A stretch of 64,000 nt of DNA from Pseudarthrobacter sp. MM222. Its GTDB lineage: Bacteria > Actinomycetota > Actinomycetes > Actinomycetales > Micrococcaceae. The translations under genes and the position numbers were made by a program. The stretch covers positions 434,001 through 498,000 of the forward strand of contig NZ_OX352321.1 in assembly GCF_947090775.1 (NCBI RefSeq), given 5' to 3'. A model generated the notes under the pieces. It made no database searches and was not told where the DNA came from. It saw only the letters and a list, made by a program, of their open reading frames with translations. Shown here piece after piece: positions 16,615 to 25,151 of the stretch. How positions within the stretch are numbered: position 1 is the stretch's first letter; the number at the start of each line of letters is the position of its first letter.

Positions 16615-17784
16615 CTATTCGCCGTGGGCCGCCGGCACTGGCCCGTCCGATGAGCGTACGATCAGGGTCGAGGGCAGGACATGCTTCGTCGGGGCCGAGG
16701 TGTCTCCGTCAATACGGGAGATGAGCTGCTGTGCAGCTACCGCTCCCAGCTCCCGCATGGGCTGTTGGATCATGGTCAGCGGCGGTTCCATGACGGCAGC
16801 CCACGGGCTGTCATCGAAGCCGATGAGCGAGACATCCTTCAGCAGCCGCAGGTTTCGGGCCCGCAGTGCATGCAGGGCGCCCACGGTGGCCTCCGTCTCG
16901 GTGGTAAAGATCGCGGTGGGCGGATCCGCGAGTGCCAGCATGCCGCTGACAGCACGGGTAGCTTGTCGTTCGTTTTTCAGGACGTGGGTCACCAGCGCGG
17001 TGTCGAAAGGTATCCCGGCTTCGTCCAGGGCGTCAAGGTAGCCGCGCAGGCGTTCACCGTCGCTCCAAAGGGCCTCATCGAGGATGCGGTGCATCTGCTC
17101 CAGGTCGGTTGCAGGGCTGAGGGTCACCGGTCCCCAGGCAAAGGCAATTCTCCGGTGGCCGTTCTGGATAAGCGAACCGACGGCGGATCGGGCCGCCTCG
17201 CGGTTGTCGATCACCACCGAATCGGTGTCGAGGCTGTCTACGAGGCGGTCGATCAGTACTACCGGAATACCACGCTCGATGGCGTTGGAAAGGTGCGAGA
17301 CGTCATCGCTGCGACCGGCGGCCGAAGCCACCACCAGGCCGTCAACCTGTTTGGCCAGCAGGACCCCGATGGCGTCCCGCTCAAGCTCCAGTTTCTCGTC
17401 GGTGCTCAGGATGATGGCATCGTAGCCGCCCAGCTTGGCGGTTTCCGAAATACCTCTGAGAACGCCGGAGAAGAACGGGTTGGCGACGTCCGCCAGGACG
17501 ATTCCGAGGGTCTTAGTAATGCCCGTCGTCATGCTCCGCGCCAAGGTGTTCGGCTGGTAGCCCAATCGCTCCGCGGCAAGCATCACCCTGGCGCGGGTGG
17601 CATCACTGACTGAGCCGTAGTTTCCCAGTGTGCGGGCGACCGTGGCCCTGCCGACTCCGGCAGCGGCGGCAACTTCTGTGATGGTCGGAGCAGCCGCGTG
17701 GTGCTGGTGGTCCGACGACATCCAGGCCCCTTCTTTTCGTGGAATCCGCGACTGCGGTTCCGGGTCATAGCTTTGTTCCTGCAT
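16615..17784 (-). CDS. LacI-family repressor of the fructosamine locus, 389 aa
   Basis: The helix-turn-helix is TITEVAAAAGVGRATVARTL, with hinge QPNTLARSMTTGITKT and a periplasmic-binding-protein core (LADVANPFFSGVLRGISET). The C-terminus holds DTSAPTKHVLPSTLIVRSS. The ATG at 17784 overlaps the kinase stop as TGATG, implying coupling. An internal ATG at 17721 has a stronger SD (AAGGGG) and would start 14 residues before the HTH, so the first 21 residues may not be made. By position it regulates operators O1 (19801-19814) and O2 (16534-16555). Known frl loci in Bacillus and Escherichia use GntR-type FrlR, so a LacI regulator here is a difference worth noting. Confidence 0.9.
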   Translation of the reverse strand: MQEQSYDPEPQSRIPRKEGAWMSSDHQHHAAAPTITEVAAAAGVGRATVARTLGNYGSVSDATRARVMLAAERLGYQPNTLARSMTTGITKTLGIVLADVANPFFSGVLRGISETAKLGGYDAIILSTDEKLELERDAIGVLLAKQVDGLVVASAAGRSDDVSHLSNAIERGIPVVLIDRLVDSLDTDSVVIDNREAARSAVGSLIQNGHRRIAFAWGPVTLSPATDLEQMHRILDEALWSDGERLRGYLDALDEAGIPFDTALVTHVLKNERQATRAVSGMLALADPPTAIFTTETEATVGALHALRARNLRLLKDVSLIGFDDSPWAAVMEPPLTMIQQPMRELGAVAAQQLISRIDGDTSAPTKHVLPSTLIVRSSDGPVPAAHGE

Positions 17785-18662
17785 CAGATCCTAGTTGGTG
17801 CAGCGACGGGGCGTCCGTATCCGAAGGCGCCCTCCACATAACACTGCTCTGCAGCAGCGACGGCTGCGAAGGCCAGTGCCTCCCGCAGGCAGCTGGCGGA
17901 CGGCCGGAAGCGCCGCGTCCAGCCAGCTTTGAGCAGGCTCACGACGAGCCCGCTTAAGAAGGCGTCACCGCATCCCATCGTGTCGGCGAATCGCCCGGCG
18001 TCTGTTGCGACGGCCCCCTGAATGAAGAAGTCGCTGCCGTCGAAGAGCACGGCCCCGGCTGCCCCTCTGGTCCCGACGGCCAAGGAGGCCCCCGCTGCAA
18101 CTAACCGCCGCAGGTCCCTTTCCACAGCATCCAGGGGCTGACTCCCGAGGGAGAGCAAGGCCAGATCGATGAAGGGCGCCGTTTGCTGCAAATAGGCGTC
18201 GGTACGCCGTTCCTGTTCGGAGGAGTAGTCGAAGCTGACCAGGGTGCCGGCAGTCCGGACCGCCGGAAGCTGCGATTCGGACGCGGAGTAGACGCTCGAA
18301 TGTACGAGGTCCGCCGTCGCCAGGTACTCGAGGTGTTCCGGCTCCAGCACGAACGGATGACTCATGGTGACGCCTCCGTCATTCCAGCCTAGAAATATCC
18401 GGTCGCCGTCAACCACCTTGATTTCGGTGACGCCGTTGGGGCCTTCACGGATAACACAGCGGCTGACGTCTACTCCCTCGTCCTGTACGGCGGCCCGGAC
18501 AAAGTCACCCAGCGGATCGGAACCGAAGACGCCGAGATAGGCGGACTCGACGCCGAGGCGGCGCGCCAGGACTGCCACGTTGACGCAGTTCCCGCCGGGA
18601 TACATCACCTTACGGTCCAGAAAGCGGTCCACAATATTGTCCCCGAATCCGATTACTTTCAT
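17784..18662 (-). CDS. frlD: PfkB-family kinase, FrlD-like (fructoselysine 6-kinase type), 292 aa
   Basis: Predicted to phosphorylate a fructosamine (Amadori compound) at C6 before deglycation. PfkB signatures are present: MYPGGNCVNVAVLARR (residues 20-35) and DTMGCGDAFLSG (228-239) with catalytic Asp233. The short N-terminus (GFGDNIVDRF) and the stretch GVFGSDPLGDF are close to FrlD rather than to ribokinase or fructokinase. The ATG at 18662 with SD CAGGGAGAG is used; an in-frame ATG at 18722 would add 20 atypical residues. The gene follows the deglycase gene by 93 nt and overlaps the LacI gene by one base. The FrlD assignment rests on resemblance plus the adjacent FrlB-like gene; exact substrate is unproven. 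Confidence 0.8.
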   Translation of the reverse strand: MKVIGFGDNIVDRFLDRKVMYPGGNCVNVAVLARRLGVESAYLGVFGSDPLGDFVRAAVQDEGVDVSRCVIREGPNGVTEIKVVDGDRIFLGWNDGGVTMSHPFVLEPEHLEYLATADLVHSSVYSASESQLPAVRTAGTLVSFDYSSEQERRTDAYLQQTAPFIDLALLSLGSQPLDAVERDLRRLVAAGASLAVGTRGAAGAVLFDGSDFFIQGAVATDAGRFADTMGCGDAFLSGLVVSLLKAGWTRRFRPSASCLREALAFAAVAAAEQCYVEGAFGYGRPVAAPTRI

Positions 18663-18755
18663 GCTCTCCCTGTCTCGACGCTGCGGGCCCGGAGCTGCCG
18701 GGCCCGCAGTGCTGGGTGCCACGCCCCGAAGACGGGGTGCGGCAAGCGGTCTCTG

Positions 18756-19775
18756 TCAGTATTCAACGACGCGGTAGTAGCGGCGCAGGTCCAGCGAGTG
18801 GTTGCGGACCCTCTCAAGGTGCTTGCTGATCCGGTCAACCACCGTGTCCAGGACCAACGGTGCCAATAGGCCGCGGAACCGTGGGCTGATCCCGGCCAGT
18901 TCGTAATCCTTGGTGTCCAGCAGGGTGGTGTTCTTGTTGTAGTTCTCGGCAAACTTGACCACGCGTTCCATGAGCGGCCGGCTTTCGTCCTCGCCGAGGA
19001 AAAGCATGAGACTCGTATCCTCCTCGATGAGTTCCAGAGAGCCGTGGAAAAATTCGGCGCCGTGGACGCGCGTGGTCCGAAGCCACTGCATCTCTTCGAG
19101 GATGCACATGGAATAGAGGTAGGTGAAGCCCCACAGGTTCCCGGCGCCGACGAGGAAATGGTAGTCAACGTCCTTGTTCCTTTCGGCGAAGGCTTCCGCT
19201 GCCGGCTCGGCCTGGCGGGCCACGTCAACGAGGGTTTCGGGGATGGTCTGCAACTCCGCGGCAAACTCTTCATAGCCGTCAAACTCGCCGCGCGCGGCGA
19301 GCAGACGGGTGCTCAGGAGCAGCAGGGGGATGTCGAATGGCCAGGTCTTTGGCTCGGTGACCATGACGACGTCCAGTGCCTTGGCAAAGGGGCTGTCCCC
19401 GAATCCCGTGAAGCCGACCGTGTACGCGCCTTTGGCCTTGGCGAAGTCGATGGCTTCGATGATGTCCTCCGTTGTTCCGGAAACGGAAGCGAAAACGGCG
19501 ATGGAACCGGGCCCGAAAGTGGGGTCTGCCGTCAGCATGAGTTCCTTGCCGATGGCCGCGCGGACGGTCAACGTGGATTGCGAGCGGATGAAGTGCTCGT
19601 ACGGGAGCATCGCCGCGTATGTGCCACCGGCACCGACCAGGAAGAGATTCTCGAAGCCTCGCTCCTGAATGGAGTCTACGAACTGTTCAATTTGCTCCTG
19701 CAGCGCGAGTGCGCTGCGCGTCTGGGTGAGGAATTCCTCTTCTTTAAAGCCAAGCACGAGCGGTCCTTTCGTCAT
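18756..19775 (-). CDS. frlB: SIS-domain FrlB-like fructosamine 6-phosphate deglycase, 339 aa
   Basis: Predicted to split a 6-phosphofructosamine into glucose 6-phosphate and an amine or amino acid. Two SIS domains are visible: the first with VGAGGTYAAMLPYEHF and ASVSGTTEDIIEAI, the second with VGAGNLWGFTYLYSMCILEE. The segment HGAEFFHGSLELIEEDTSLM and the end DLRRYYRVVEY correspond closely to the end of FrlB (H-G-x-x-x-E, then RRYY-x-x-x-VEY). The Glu in GAEFFHG is the expected catalytic residue of this family. It is the first gene of its leftward unit, 26 nt from operator O1. An AgaS-type aminosugar isomerase is the main alternative, less likely given the FrlD-like neighbour. Confidence 0.82.
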   Translation of the reverse strand: MTKGPLVLGFKEEEFLTQTRSALALQEQIEQFVDSIQERGFENLFLVGAGGTYAAMLPYEHFIRSQSTLTVRAAIGKELMLTADPTFGPGSIAVFASVSGTTEDIIEAIDFAKAKGAYTVGFTGFGDSPFAKALDVVMVTEPKTWPFDIPLLLLSTRLLAARGEFDGYEEFAAELQTIPETLVDVARQAEPAAEAFAERNKDVDYHFLVGAGNLWGFTYLYSMCILEEMQWLRTTRVHGAEFFHGSLELIEEDTSLMLFLGEDESRPLMERVVKFAENYNKNTTLLDTKDYELAGISPRFRGLLAPLVLDTVVDRISKHLERVRNHSLDLRRYYRVVEY

Positions 19776-19800
19776 TTGATCTGCCGGCAGTGAAACTACC

Positions 19801-19855
19801 TGATACCGGTATCACTGCTGCTCATTATCGTGCCATGTGACGCGCAGGGCGTCAA
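19801..19855 (-). promoter_or_regulatory. Operator O1 and promoter elements of the frlB-like unit
   Basis: TGATACCGGTATCA at 19801-19814 is a perfect 14-bp palindrome, the best copy of the operator also found at 16542-16555. Upstream on the minus strand lie GATAAT (19824-19829), a good -10, and TTGACG (19850-19855). The 20-nt spacing between them is longer than ideal, so the -35 is uncertain. The operator would cover the early transcribed region, consistent with repression. Confidence 0.72.
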
Positions 19856-21079
19856 TAGTGCCTCATTTGAACTGCGCATGGTGAAATCCGTCCAGCACCC
19901 ATCAGGGGCAGATCACCTACTCAAGGCGGAGCCGCCGGAGACGTGTCCCACTTCATCGATGAGGTTCAAATGCTCAAAAACCCGCTGGCCCCCCCGTAGG
20001 GCCGGGAGCATTTCAGCTGCGTTGTTATCCGCGTGCCGGGGGAGTGATGGCCCCGCAACTTCGTCTCTTCCTCGAAACGGCGAATCCGTAACCTGAGCGG
20101 CGTGCTGCATATCAGTGAAACAGTCCATGCTGTGTCGGCACGGGCCGGCTGAGGGACAGAGCGGGAATCGTGGCGCTTACCAGCCGTCAACTCCTATTCT
20201 TGGAAATCTCCAACCCAGAACATTCGTTGGTCTTCCCATCAACTCGATACAGGCCCTTGCTCTGGGGAAGAAAACGACGGGAGAGACGCTAACTGCAAGA
20301 CTTTCGACGCCTTGGAAGTTATTACCGATATGGGGCACGCGGAAGGCTACGAGATCGTCCGTATGTTCAGGGCGATGCGGATCGACCAAGAAAGGGCCAG
20401 TGCCTTGCGTTCGCGGCGTGGGACCTAAGAGTATAAATGAGGGCCACCGTCGGCACGAGCCATCCACTATGGGTCGCGCTCCCATCGGACCAGCTCTCCG
20501 CCAGGTCGCGGCCAAGGACTGCACCCCCATGCAGGCGGCTGTATCCTGCGTCTACCGCCGCCGTAATTGGGTCCCGATGTTCTACGGCTGCGGTAGGTGG
20601 CCCGCTCTACGAATCGGGGAAGGAGCGGGCCGCCGCCCAAAACGGAGGCGTGGAACTCTGCCAGGCGCAAAAGGGCAGGTGCACGGACTATGGCTAACTA
20701 GCCATCTACGAAGTCTCCGCCAGCAGCTATGGCTGACGGGGCCTGAGGAAACCGGGCATGACGCTGGAGGACGGCATCCGCCCCAGCCCGCAGGGAACCG
20801 CGCTGACAAAGGACATGTGGATGCTCGGCATCGCCGTCCTTCCGGGCGCGGCCTGACGCCGTCCCCGGAAACGATAAGAGGTTGGATCAGCGGCGAACCC
20901 ACGTGCCGGGCGCGCGGTGTCGTGCCGTCAGGGGAGGCATCGCTGGCAGGGCGCAACCGTTGGGGCCAGATTAAACTCTCCGCCTCCGGGGACAGACAGG
21001 CCCGTCGCGTTGTACTGTGTCATCACGGTCCTCCGCTCGCCTGGCCCGGGAACTCGGCAGAGGAGTGGGCGACCGCATG
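19815..21079. other. Gene-poor 1.3-kb stretch, probably decayed sequence
   Basis: No intact gene can be supported. Minus-strand frames show short protein-like patches. One is ALRGGQRVFEHLNLIDEVGH (about 19930-20000), which resembles the start of a class II aldolase/adducin domain and stops at 19913. Another, ending ELMGRPTNVLGWRFPRIG near 20177-20330, I do not recognise. A 32-codon + frame at 20758-20856 (MTLEDGIRPSPQG) is also unrecognised. A + strand frame spans 20115-21119, but it lacks domains, has an Arg/Gly/Pro-heavy shadow-like composition and has no SD. I read the stretch as remnants of genes once upstream of the fructosamine locus. Confidence 0.5.
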
Positions 21080-21105
21080 CGGGTTCCGGGCTCAGCCGGA
21101 ACCCG
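21080..21105 (+). promoter_or_regulatory. 10-bp hairpin in the leader of the EAL gene
   Basis: CGGGTTCCGG (21080-21089) pairs with 21096-21105 around a 6-nt loop, ending 4 nt before the SD AAAGGAA of the EAL gene. Without a T-run it is not a clear terminator. It could affect translation of the EAL gene or mark the end of an upstream transcript. Function is unknown. Confidence 0.4.
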
Positions 21106-21122
21106 GAACAAAGGAATAGCCA

Positions 21123-22223
21123 ATGTCGATGAAGCCGTCGTCCTCTCCCGGGCGCCCTCAGAGCACAGACACAACCGACCAGGACCCTGGCCTGCTGCGT
21201 GGCGGCGGTCAGCCGTCGGGGATACGTCGGCAGGCCGCCTGGATCATAGAGCGGGTGCTTGCCGACGCGGCGCCCGAGCAGGCGGGTGCCAAGAGATTGC
21301 TGCTTGAACATCTGGCCGCCTATCCGGGACAGCCGGAGATCGCGCTGGCGGAACATCTGATGGCGCTCAGGTTCCTCACGGGTGTTCCCGACGAAGTTGA
21401 GAGCACGACGATAGTGCCTCACACACGTGCCCCGGAATCCCGGGAAAGCATGCGTTTGCGAATCGGGAAGGTCCTGGAAGGCCGTATGCTGGTCACCGCC
21501 TACCAGCCGATCCGTGAATTTTCCACCGGGACCGTTGTTGGGGTCGAAGCGTTCACGCGGTTCGTCAGCGACGGGGGCGACACCCCCGGGGAGTGGTTCG
21601 CCGCAGCTGCCGCGGCGCGGCTGGGAAGTGAGCTTGAGTTCGCGGCGCTGGAGTGTGCCCTGGCCTCCGCCCAGCAACTGCCGGCGCACCTGTACGTGGC
21701 ACTGAAATTGTCGCCTGCCACCTGCCTGGACCCGCTTCTGCCGGGAGTGCTTGAGGAATTGATGCCTGCCCTGGACCGTGTGGTCCTCGAACTGACCGAG
21801 ACCCTGACGCCGGAGCAGCCGGCCGCTCTGGTCGCGGCATTGGCCCCGCTACGCCGTCGCGGAGTGCGTCTCGCGATTGGCCGTGTTGGCTCGTACTGCG
21901 GTTCAATCCGCCACATCAGGCAGCTCAGACCCGACATCCTTAAACTCGACCGCGACCTCGTCGCCGGAATCGATACGGATGCTTTCCGGCACGCCTTTGG
22001 CGAGGCCGTGACTGGGTTTGCCAAAGATCTCGGAGCGGTGCTCATCGCGGAAGGGATAGAGACCCGTGATGAACTGGCGGCGGTCGCTGGCCTCGGCGTG
22101 AGTGCCGGTCAGGGCTACTACCTTGGCCGGCCCAGCGTCCGGCCCCGGGACTGGGCGGGATGGAACGATCCGGTCCGGGAATTCCGGCCCTTGGCTTGGG
22201 CTGACGGCTCCGGTCCTTTCTGA
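21123..22223 (+). CDS. EAL-domain protein with degenerate active site, 366 aa
   Basis: The N-terminal ~110 residues have no recognised domain; a c-di-GMP phosphodiesterase-type EAL domain follows (about 112-345). Several signature positions are changed. E142 of the EAL motif is present (VEAF), ELTE (223-226), K274, E310 (AEGIET) and Q330 (GQGYYLG) are kept. The metal-binding Asn of NLSP is Lys195 (LKLSP), and the Asp-Asp pair of DDFG is replaced by Gly253-Arg254 (AIGRVG). Loss of these metal ligands predicts no hydrolysis; the protein may bind c-di-GMP or a partner instead. ATG 21123 follows SD AAAGGAA. No GGDEF domain or TM segment is seen. It is isolated, followed by a DUF6221-like fragment. 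Confidence 0.88.
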   Translation: MSMKPSSSPGRPQSTDTTDQDPGLLRGGGQPSGIRRQAAWIIERVLADAAPEQAGAKRLLLEHLAAYPGQPEIALAEHLMALRFLTGVPDEVESTTIVPHTRAPESRESMRLRIGKVLEGRMLVTAYQPIREFSTGTVVGVEAFTRFVSDGGDTPGEWFAAAAAARLGSELEFAALECALASAQQLPAHLYVALKLSPATCLDPLLPGVLEELMPALDRVVLELTETLTPEQPAALVAALAPLRRRGVRLAIGRVGSYCGSIRHIRQLRPDILKLDRDLVAGIDTDAFRHAFGEAVTGFAKDLGAVLIAEGIETRDELAAVAGLGVSAGQGYYLGRPSVRPRDWAGWNDPVREFRPLAWADGSGPF

Positions 22224-22298
22224 CCGAAAGTATGGGGCTGGCATGGAGAGGCTCATGAACCGGCCAAAGCGTTCGAAAGCGAAAGGAAGACTTTCGGT

Positions 22299-22508
22299 AT
22301 GAACATTGTCGAATTTCTTGAGGCCCTTATCGCGGATCAAGAAGCCGGCATCCAGGGCCGGAACTTCATCGCGGACCACAATGCCGACACTGCGGTGAGC
22401 GACGACATGGCGGTCCCTCCGTCCTTTACTGACGCGCTACTCGCGGAGTGCGCGCAGAAGCGCAAGGCGCCCGGGGGCGTCGGATTAGAAACTCATCTTT
22501 CGTTCTGA
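22299..22508 (+). pseudogene. Truncated DUF6221-like small gene
   Basis: The 69-codon frame starts MNIVEFLEALIADQEAGI after a good SD (AAAGGAAG) and later reads DALLAECAQKR. These match the beginning (M-x-I-V-E-F-L) and the AECxxKR segment of the actinobacterial DUF6221 family, whose members are longer. After AQKRK the reading frame runs into the antisense of the gluconokinase 3' end and stops at 22508, overlapping that convergent gene by 16 nt. The middle of the family domain also looks shortened. I therefore call it a truncated, possibly still translated, remnant. The function of DUF6221 is unknown to me. Confidence 0.55.
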
Positions 22509-23029
22509 TCGATACCGGCCGGTACTGCGAGATGTACTTGGCGCAGATTTGCGAGAATCTGATCGGTGAGTGCTTCGACGCCGCCTTCGGATGTGACTGT
22601 CATTCCGGCTTCGGCTGTTTCCAAGGTCTCGAGTGTCTCCAGCTGTGAGGTGAGGAGGGATGGAGGCATGAAGTGTCCTGGGCGTTGGACCAGCCGCTCC
22701 TTCAGTACCGAAGGGTCGACCTTTAGGAGGATGAACCTGGTGGAGGGAGCGGCTTCGCGGATGGCGTCGCGGTAGGCGCGTTTGAGGGCTGAGCAGGCCA
22801 CCACGATCCCTTGGGGGTGTTGGGCGGCGAGTTCTTCGCCGACCAGGCGAAGCCATGGCCATCTGTCTTCATCGGTGAGCGGTACGCCAGCCCTCATCTT
22901 TTCGACGTTCGGTACGGGGTGCAGGTCATCAGCGTCCTTGAAGGCTGCTCCGAGCCTTGCTGCCAGCGCGGCACCGACTGCAGTCTTGCCTGCACCAGAC
23001 ACGCCCATGACGACTATGGGGCCATACAC
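22493..23029 (-). CDS. gntK: Gluconokinase, GntK type, 178 aa
   Basis: Phosphorylates D-gluconate to 6-phosphogluconate for the pentose phosphate or Entner-Doudoroff route. The P-loop is GVSGAGKT (residues 9-16). DADDLHPVPNVEKMRAG follows, then VVACSALKRAYRD and VQRPGHFMPPSLLTSQL, all standard for GntK. The GTG at 23029 is used; its first base is the last of the upstream stop (TAGTG), so translation is coupled to the ABM-domain gene. Length matches the family. It closes a leftward unit with the SAF-domain dehydrogenase and the ABM protein, consistent with catabolism of sugar acids. Confidence 0.95.
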   Translation of the reverse strand: MYGPIVVMGVSGAGKTAVGAALAARLGAAFKDADDLHPVPNVEKMRAGVPLTDEDRWPWLRLVGEELAAQHPQGIVVACSALKRAYRDAIREAAPSTRFILLKVDPSVLKERLVQRPGHFMPPSLLTSQLETLETLETAEAGMTVTSEGGVEALTDQILANLRQVHLAVPAGIDQNER

Positions 23030-23340
23030 TACAGCGCTCCCTGTTGTGCTGTTCCTGCGGGGATCGGAACCATCCGGGTCACTACGACAGGCTTTTCCAG
23101 CAGGCCTTCGAGGGAGGCGTTCAGGCGTTTGACCGGTTCACCTTCGCCATGGGCGTCCAGCAGCGCAGCTGATTCCCATTTCTCGATCATGAGGATCTGG
23201 TTGTTGGGGGCTTCATGGATGGCGTAGAGCAAGCAGCCGGGTTCCTGGTGGACTTCGCTGATTGCGGGGGAGAGGGCGGCGACGACCTGGTCGAAGGCGC
23301 CTTCCTTGGGGCTGAAAGCTGCAGTGACGACGATGGTCAT
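23029..23340 (-). CDS. ABM-domain putative quinol monooxygenase, 103 aa
   Basis: Small antibiotic-biosynthesis-monooxygenase (YgiN-like) fold. The family pattern is visible: an N-terminal strand (TIVVTAAFSP), EPGCLLYAIHEAPN, then ILMIEKWESAALLDAH. Many such proteins sit in sugar-acid or aromatic catabolic operons without a defined reaction. It lies between the SAF-domain dehydrogenase (202 nt upstream, with nothing recognisable in the gap) and the gluconokinase, whose GTG start it overlaps by one base. The function in this operon is unknown. Confidence 0.85.
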   Translation of the reverse strand: MTIVVTAAFSPKEGAFDQVVAALSPAISEVHQEPGCLLYAIHEAPNNQILMIEKWESAALLDAHGEGEPVKRLNASLEGLLEKPVVVTRMVPIPAGTAQQGAL

Positions 23341-23542
23341 GGTGAGGTTCTCCTTGTGTTAAGGGTGCCGTGAGGGCTGGGAGAGTCCTTGCGGGACGTG
23401 GCGCGGACCGGCGGTCCTAGTCCGTCGGTCCGCGCAAACATCCGCAAGGTTTCCCTTGGTTGGACTCAGCTGAGAGCGGCGAGGTTTCCAGGGGCCGGGC
23501 CTTCAGCGGCTCCGGCGGCCCCGAGGAATGAGCGCCGGTCGA

Positions 23543-24895
23543 TCATGGTGCCGGTACCGATTCCAGGACAAGGGCCTCGGTTTCACGTCGCAGTTCGAGG
23601 GCCTGGGCGAGCGAGTCGTCCATAATGACGTCTTCCCAGCGGACGATCCCGCCCTTGGCTACGTCATTGCGCAGTTCGACGTGGTGGGCCAGCGCGACCG
23701 GCAGGGCGCCGGTACTGACGGAGTGCTTGGCCGAAACGAGTTGGCCCCAGACGGTGTATCCGCCTTCGCCGTCGAGGAATTCACCGGCTTTGAGGTCTTT
23801 CTTGGCGGTGGCGACCACGTCGCCGAAGAACCCGATGGGTGAGCCCGTGGGGATTCCGCGGAGGACGGCGTTGGCGATGGACACGTTCAGTTCCAGGCCG
23901 ACGTAGTGGTAGGGGCGGTACAGGGCGGCGTACTGGCCGGTGGGGTCCGGGTGCCAGGGGTATTCGTTGAAGCAGCCGGAGACGTAGGCGTTCGTTGCCT
24001 TCACGACGACGAAGACGCCTTCCTGGGTGTTGTGGGGGATCCAGGTGCCGTCGCGGTTGACACTGGACATGACGTCGACGGTCCCTTCGTGTGCGAGGGC
24101 TCCTCCGACGTCGGCGGGGCGGCAGATTGAGGCGATTTCCTCAACGTCTCCCGGCGTGAACGTCAGCCCGGTGTCAGAGGGGACCAGTCCTGCCCCGTTG
24201 GCGACGGCGGCCATTTCGATGGCGGCCTTGGTGCCGTCGCGGAAGGAGGTGTGCATGTTCGGGTTCAGCTGCCCGGAGTCGGTAAGTTCCTTGGAGAATT
24301 CCCAGTTTTCCCAGACGTTGTCGGGGTTCATCTCGTGGTAGTGCTCAAGGAATTTGGCGCCCTTGCCGGCGCAGACGACGTCGAATCCGCTGGTGCGGGC
24401 CCAGTCGACAAGTTCCATGATGAGGGCCGGCTGGTCGCCATACGCCATTGAGTAGACAACACCGGCTGCTTCTGCCCGCTTGGCAAGAGCGGGCCCTGCC
24501 AACGCGTCGGCTTCAACCGTGACCATGATGATGTGCTTTTTCGTTTCGATGGCACGCAGCGCGTGCTTGACGCCAACAATGGGGTTGCCGGTGGCTTCCA
24601 CGATGATGTCGATGTCGACGTCGAAAAGCTCGTCAGCGTTGGCCACGATCGCGGTTGAGCGGTCCCTCAACGCGGTTGCTATGTCGGCGGCGATCTGGTC
24701 TTTGGGCCATCCAACGAGTTCGAAAGCGCCTTCAGCGCGCTTGACGTTAATGTCCGCGATGGCGACAACGTGGATGCCCGGGATGTTGTTTGCCTGGGCC
24801 AGGTACATCGTCCCGTAGCGTCCGGCGCCGATCAGGCCGACCCGGATGGGCTTTCCGTCGGCCTCGCGCTGGGTCAGGAGATGGTGCAGATTCAT
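23543..24895 (-). CDS. Homoserine-dehydrogenase-like NAD(P)-oxidoreductase with SAF domain, 450 aa
   Basis: An NAD(P)-binding dehydrogenase of the group often misnamed flagellar FlgA because of its SAF domain. The Rossmann motif IRVGLIGAGRYGTMYLAQ lies at about 17-34. IDIIVEATGNPIVGVKHAL and ITMVT-like IIMVTVEADALAGP follow. The SAF-like C-terminal part begins near residue 350 (IPTGSPIGFFGDVVATAKKD). Characterised relatives act on branched or tetronic sugar acids such as apionate and erythronate. The gene diverges from a LacI regulator across the operator at 25048-25068 and heads the unit with the ABM protein and gluconokinase. The exact substrate is not deducible. Confidence 0.85.
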   Translation of the reverse strand: MNLHHLLTQREADGKPIRVGLIGAGRYGTMYLAQANNIPGIHVVAIADINVKRAEGAFELVGWPKDQIAADIATALRDRSTAIVANADELFDVDIDIIVEATGNPIVGVKHALRAIETKKHIIMVTVEADALAGPALAKRAEAAGVVYSMAYGDQPALIMELVDWARTSGFDVVCAGKGAKFLEHYHEMNPDNVWENWEFSKELTDSGQLNPNMHTSFRDGTKAAIEMAAVANGAGLVPSDTGLTFTPGDVEEIASICRPADVGGALAHEGTVDVMSSVNRDGTWIPHNTQEGVFVVVKATNAYVSGCFNEYPWHPDPTGQYAALYRPYHYVGLELNVSIANAVLRGIPTGSPIGFFGDVVATAKKDLKAGEFLDGEGGYTVWGQLVSAKHSVSTGALPVALAHHVELRNDVAKGGIVRWEDVIMDDSLAQALELRRETEALVLESVPAP

Positions 24896-25047
24896 GGGTT
24901 GCCTTTCAAGGGATACGGCGCTGTTCCGGAAGGGATGCGGGCTGGTCTGGGATCAACCGCAGCTTTTGGGGCTCTACTTTTCACCTTGCGGCTCGCCGCC
25001 CTCGGTAGTGAGGCTGCAGAACAAGCGGGACCGAACTAAGGTAAAAT

Positions 25048-25068
25048 AAGTGGAACCGGTACACTTTT
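25048..25068. promoter_or_regulatory. Operator OA between the SAF-dehydrogenase and LacI genes
   Basis: AAGTGGAACCGGTACACTT (25048-25066) contains AAGTG and CACTT half-sites 9 nt apart with a central ACCGGT. The same sequence (21 bp, 25048-25068) recurs in exact inverse orientation at 26232-26252, on the other side of the LacI gene. OA lies in the 256-nt divergent region and can control both directions. The matching copies strongly suggest that the enclosed LacI protein is the binder. Confidence 0.8.
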
Positions 25069-25151
25069 ATGTCACAGGGAAAGGCCTAAGGTCAAGCCTT
25101 AGGCTGAAAAAGGTTCCCAGATGTCCAGGAAGTGCCAGTCAAGGAGTAGGC

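Noticed and set aside
20115..21119. 334-codon open frame on the + strand upstream of the EAL gene
   Set aside because: No domain, no SD, and Arg/Gly/Pro-rich shadow-like composition; other frames show short protein-like patches instead.
22223..22298. ACCGAAAGT/ACTTTCGGT inversion flanking the EAL-DUF6221 gap
   Set aside because: Only 9 bp with a 58-nt loop; could be chance and overlaps the SD region, so no function is claimed.
25050..25151. N-terminal extension of the LacI protein
   Set aside because: It would translate through the operator at 25048-25068; GTG 25152 has a strong SD and starts right before the HTH.
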